From positions 1 to 36,027 of the forward strand of contig MPNH01000054.1 of assembly GCA_002238925.1 (NCBI GenBank): a stretch of DNA of 36,027 nucleotides, in the 5' to 3' direction. The first letter of the stretch is position 1. Every line of letters starts with the position of its first letter. The DNA is from Spirochaetaceae bacterium bin103. GTDB lineage: Bacteria; Spirochaetota; Spirochaetia; SZUA-6; Bin103. Under the pieces are notes generated by a model. It ran no database searches and had not been told where the DNA came from. It saw nothing but the letters and a program-made list of their open reading frames with translations. The position numbers and the translations under genes were made by a program. Of this stretch, positions 33,739-36,027 are shown piece after piece.

Positions 33739-34092
33739 CGTTATCACGACCTCCCACCACGGAATGCGGACACGGGGAGACGCGAAGGGGAGATCACGTC
33801 ATGCAGGCAAAAGCAGCGTCGTCCCCGGTCCATACCATTGGCACTACCTGACGGCGGTGGACGGCGCCACGGGCGGCTTCGTGGATGGACTGTCGATTCC
33901 TTGGAGAGCGCAACAAACGCGCGAGCAACCGCGGCAAACCGGTAAGCCGATACGTCAGTTGCATCCGCGAACTACGCGGGTTGCACCGTGGCAGCGGCGC
34001 AACGAAACGGTAGAAGCATGGGACATGCCAGCGTCGGTTTTCGATGCTGGCGGCTCGGCACCGCCGCTCCCGGCAAGGAAGCGGGCGCCGGC
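33739..34092. other. Intergenic region, no gene recognised
   Basis: About 350 nt between the barrel gene start and the end of the ATPase gene on the same strand. Several open frames cross it but none resembles a protein family. I looked specifically for a TOPRIM-like DUF4276 partner of the ATPase and did not find one. Confidence 0.5.
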
Positions 34093-35529
34093 TCAGTCGG
34101 GAAACAGCGGCAATTGCCCGAGGTCTTCCCGATCGGCTACCCGCCGGTAGGACGCGCCTCCGGCACCGGCCTGCCGGGACGGCACCGGATTCAGGTACGC
34201 CTCGATGTCGTCGCGTGAGGCGTGCCGGCCGTCCGCTGCCCGCCAGGTTCCCGGCAGGCACAAGAACTGCGCCTGCCCGGCGCGGGAGCGCACGAACACG
34301 ACGCTGTCGTCGGGAACCTGCTGCAGGACGGCCGGCGCATGGGTGCTGACGATCACCTGGCGGAGCGGATTGTGCTGGCTGACCGTCTGGTGAGGATCCA
34401 CGCCCATCCCGGTCAACAGATTGAGCACGGCCGGAATCTGCGCCGGATGGATACCGTGATCGGGATCCTCCACGCACAGCACGCCGCGCGTGTGCGGGCC
34501 GTGGGCCAGCACCAGGAACGTTAGGAGCCGCAGCACGCCGTCCGCGAGCGTGGCGGCGGGATGAATCGTTCCGCCGCTGTCGAGCAGGGCCAGCTCCAGC
34601 CGGTCGCGTTCCGGATCCACTTCGATCTGCAGCGAGTGCGCACCGCCGATCAGCTCCCCCAGGCGGGCGGAAATCGCGTCCAGCGGCGCCGGCCCCGACC
34701 GCGGCTCGGCGCCGGCTTGGCTGGCGGCCAAGTGGTGCAGGGCCGCCGCCAAGTGGCTGCCGTCGCCCGCCATGCGGGACGGGGAACCGAACCGGTCCGG
34801 CCGGCGCAGCGAAGCCGGATCCGGCTGCACGAGCTGCCACGACTGCATCTCCCGGCGGGCCGCGAGCGCCGTGGGGCTGTACGCGCCGGAAGCCGTCGAC
34901 AGCATGGTACGCGGCAAACCGACTGCCGCCCGCCGCACAGGACTGACACCGCCGCCGCGGTCCGCGTGCCGCACAACCACGCGGTGCTCGCCGACTCCCT
35001 CGGTCGAGATGAACGACGGGGCGGGACGTCGGCCGCCCACCACCGCCCGGCGCCAGTCACTGACACTGTGGGGGAACCGCAGGTGGTGCGGCGCGTCACG
35101 TTGGCGCAGGTGAATCAATTCCTCCCTGACCAGGACGAGGGGGCCGCGCGTCAGCGCATCGGGCAGCTCGCGGCGGCCAAGCTCCAGGGAGTAGCGTAAC
35201 AGGGTGCTGCTGGCCCTGGTCTCCTGACCCAAGTCGTCGACCGCCCGCCACGGCACGACCATGTCCGCCACGAACGTCATGCGGGCGGCGACCCGGTCGC
35301 CGGAGCGGTGAAACAGGCCGTGTACCTCCTCGGCGCCGCCCTGTCCGCGGCACACCGCGGCGGCGGCCTCGCCGAGCGTGCCGTCGGCCAGGGCGCTCAG
35401 AAACCGGATGGCGTCGAACAGGTTGGACTTGCCGGCGCCATTGGGCCCGGCGACACAGGTGAACGGGCCGAACCGGACATCGGCATCCACCAGATTCCTG
35501 AACCCGGAGACCTGCAGTCGAGTCAGCAC
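34093..35529 (-). CDS. RecF/OLD-like AAA ATPase
   Basis: A 478-residue ATPase of the AAA_15/AAA_21 kind. The opening is LTRLQVSGFRNLVDADVRFG, Walker A is GPNGAGKSN, the signature-like region is LADGVLRLLTFLVLA, Walker B is VLCVEDPDHGIHP, and VSTHAPAVLQQVP carries the switch His. No nuclease domain is fused. Such proteins often pair with a DUF4276 gene in defence loci, but none is present here. GTG35529 is preferred since the residues before it do not match the family; GGGAGG is 9-10 nt upstream. GC is like its neighbours. Role, whether DNA repair or defence, is undecided. Confidence 0.85.
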   Translation of the reverse strand: MLTRLQVSGFRNLVDADVRFGPFTCVAGPNGAGKSNLFDAIRFLSALADGTLGEAAAAVCRGQGGAEEVHGLFHRSGDRVAARMTFVADMVVPWRAVDDLGQETRASSTLLRYSLELGRRELPDALTRGPLVLVREELIHLRQRDAPHHLRFPHSVSDWRRAVVGGRRPAPSFISTEGVGEHRVVVRHADRGGGVSPVRRAAVGLPRTMLSTASGAYSPTALAARREMQSWQLVQPDPASLRRPDRFGSPSRMAGDGSHLAAALHHLAASQAGAEPRSGPAPLDAISARLGELIGGAHSLQIEVDPERDRLELALLDSGGTIHPAATLADGVLRLLTFLVLAHGPHTRGVLCVEDPDHGIHPAQIPAVLNLLTGMGVDPHQTVSQHNPLRQVIVSTHAPAVLQQVPDDSVVFVRSRAGQAQFLCLPGTWRAADGRHASRDDIEAYLNPVPSRQAGAGGASYRRVADREDLGQLPLFPD

Positions 35530-35722
35530 GTTCGCCCGCCTCCCGGATGCCGCGCGTCCCGTGCTGTGCCACTCGCCGGACACCGTTGTTGCCTGAAAAT
35601 CCTGCGCTCCACCGGTTCGCGCAGTGTCGGACCGGACCGCAAATCCGTCAAGGCCGCGCAGGCTGCGCCCCGATAGTGTCACCGCAGATTCCGATGCCCG
35701 GCATCAGGAAGTGCAGCGCCGG

Positions 35723-36027
35723 TCAGGAGCGCGAGTCGCGGTAGGCGCGGAGGGTGTCTTCGTTGGGGGGGTAGATGCCGACGATGCCGGCGTCGCTGAG
35801 GTTGTCCACCGGGCTGTCGTCCAGGTCTTCGCGCGCCGGGAGGTAGCGCAGAGTGAACGCCGGCCCGGCCACGCGGCAGTCGGGCCGCAACGGCGCCACG
35901 CCAGGTAGTACATCAGGAAGTACTGCTGCGGGCGGTCGGTGTAGCTGATCGGGTGGTCCCACAGCACGCCGTCCTGGTGCCAATACAGCGGCGGCGCGTG
36001 CGGCGGCTTGCTGATCAGGAACCCGCT
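35723..36027 (-). pseudogene. Chimeric remnant: PhyH part joined to RraA-like pieces (partial)
   Basis: Reading leftward from the window edge, the frame starts SGFLISKPPHAPPLYWHQDG and DHPISYTDRPQQYFLMYYLA, a clear PhyH segment with HxD. After about 35910 the PhyH frame stops making sense. A +1-related frame gives RPDCRVAGPAFTLRYLPARE, which resembles the N-terminal part of RraA/dimethylmenaquinone methyltransferase-like proteins, then jumps to GIYPPNEDTLRAYRDSRS, which looks like an RraA-type C-terminus. So a PhyH gene and a neighbouring RraA-like gene appear collapsed together by deletions, or misjoined. The 5' part lies outside the window. The RraA reading is from recalled family features and is moderate. 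Confidence 0.5.

Noticed and set aside
33668..34150. A 160-residue rightward frame before the ATPase end
   Set aside because: Composition and lack of any motif or SD suggest a chance frame; it overlaps the ATPase 3' end antisense.
1..36027. CRISPR arrays, tRNA or rRNA genes, insertion sequences or phage integrase
   Set aside because: None recognised on either strand by reading; the only direct repeats are the short ones listed.

Overview
The window is a high-GC piece of a bacterial chromosome (one 60-nt sample, 1021-1080, has 42 G/C), densely packed, with most genes separated by a few bases or overlapping. The host looks Gram-negative: 32311-33738 encodes an outer-membrane beta-barrel protein with a Sec signal. 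The LplB/YtcP/solute-binding sugar importer, whose binding protein has a mature N-terminus rich in G, E and A and no lipobox, is typical of Spirochaetota and some Firmicutes. A high-GC, probably uncultured, spirochaete is my best guess, but it is an inference. No rRNA, tRNA or CRISPR array was seen.

Layout. 46-3162: FmdB-type zinc ribbon, SDR oxidoreductase, PhyH dioxygenase and Gfo/Idh/MocA oxidoreductase, all rightward. 3226-4713: type I sulfatase, leftward. 4847-8186: a frameshifted trans-aconitate methyltransferase-like gene, then YbaK/ProX deacylase, aldo/keto reductase and a HEAT-repeat protein. 8187-8983: a short AT-richer accessory patch with an orphan HicB antitoxin. 9094-13091: DUF362 protein, cytochrome P450 and ammonium transporter. 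13276-15146: a GH172/DUF2961 protein and a frameshifted SDR. 15206-17726: an AT-richer three-gene cassette of SMC/OLD-like ATPase, PIN nuclease and RNA ligase. 17766-24761: a PhyH dioxygenase and a carbohydrate-import locus (LplB, YtcP, binding protein) flanked on both sides by sialidase-fold proteins. 24758-28183: a frameshifted GNAT acetyltransferase, an orphan ribbon-helix-helix antitoxin and prolyl-tRNA synthetase. 28223-33738: a frameshifted PhyH-HEAT fusion, SDR, DinB-like protein, PhyH dioxygenase and barrel protein. 34093-36027: a RecF/OLD-like ATPase and a chimeric PhyH/RraA-like remnant cut by the window edge.

How the genes fit together. Sulfatase, GH172, two sialidase-fold proteins, a CUT1-type importer, Gfo/Idh, aldo/keto reductase and SDRs together suggest uptake and oxidation of complex, possibly sulfated, glycans. 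Five PhyH genes in 36 kb point to lineage-specific expansion of Fe(II)/2-oxoglutarate oxygenases.

Two things stand out. First, the ATPase-PIN-RNA ligase cassette: both junctions are 4-nt stop/start overlaps, an extended -10 promoter lies upstream, and a hairpin lies downstream. PIN nucleases leave the 3'-OH/5'-phosphate ends that this ligase family seals, so it could be a cut-and-reseal (RNA damage and repair) system. Second, four genes are broken by short GC-rich direct-repeat insertions (40, 77, 56 and 44 nt). Removing exactly one repeat period restores the frame and family sequence in every case. This is either a real mutational signature or an assembly artefact, and matters for reading the annotation.
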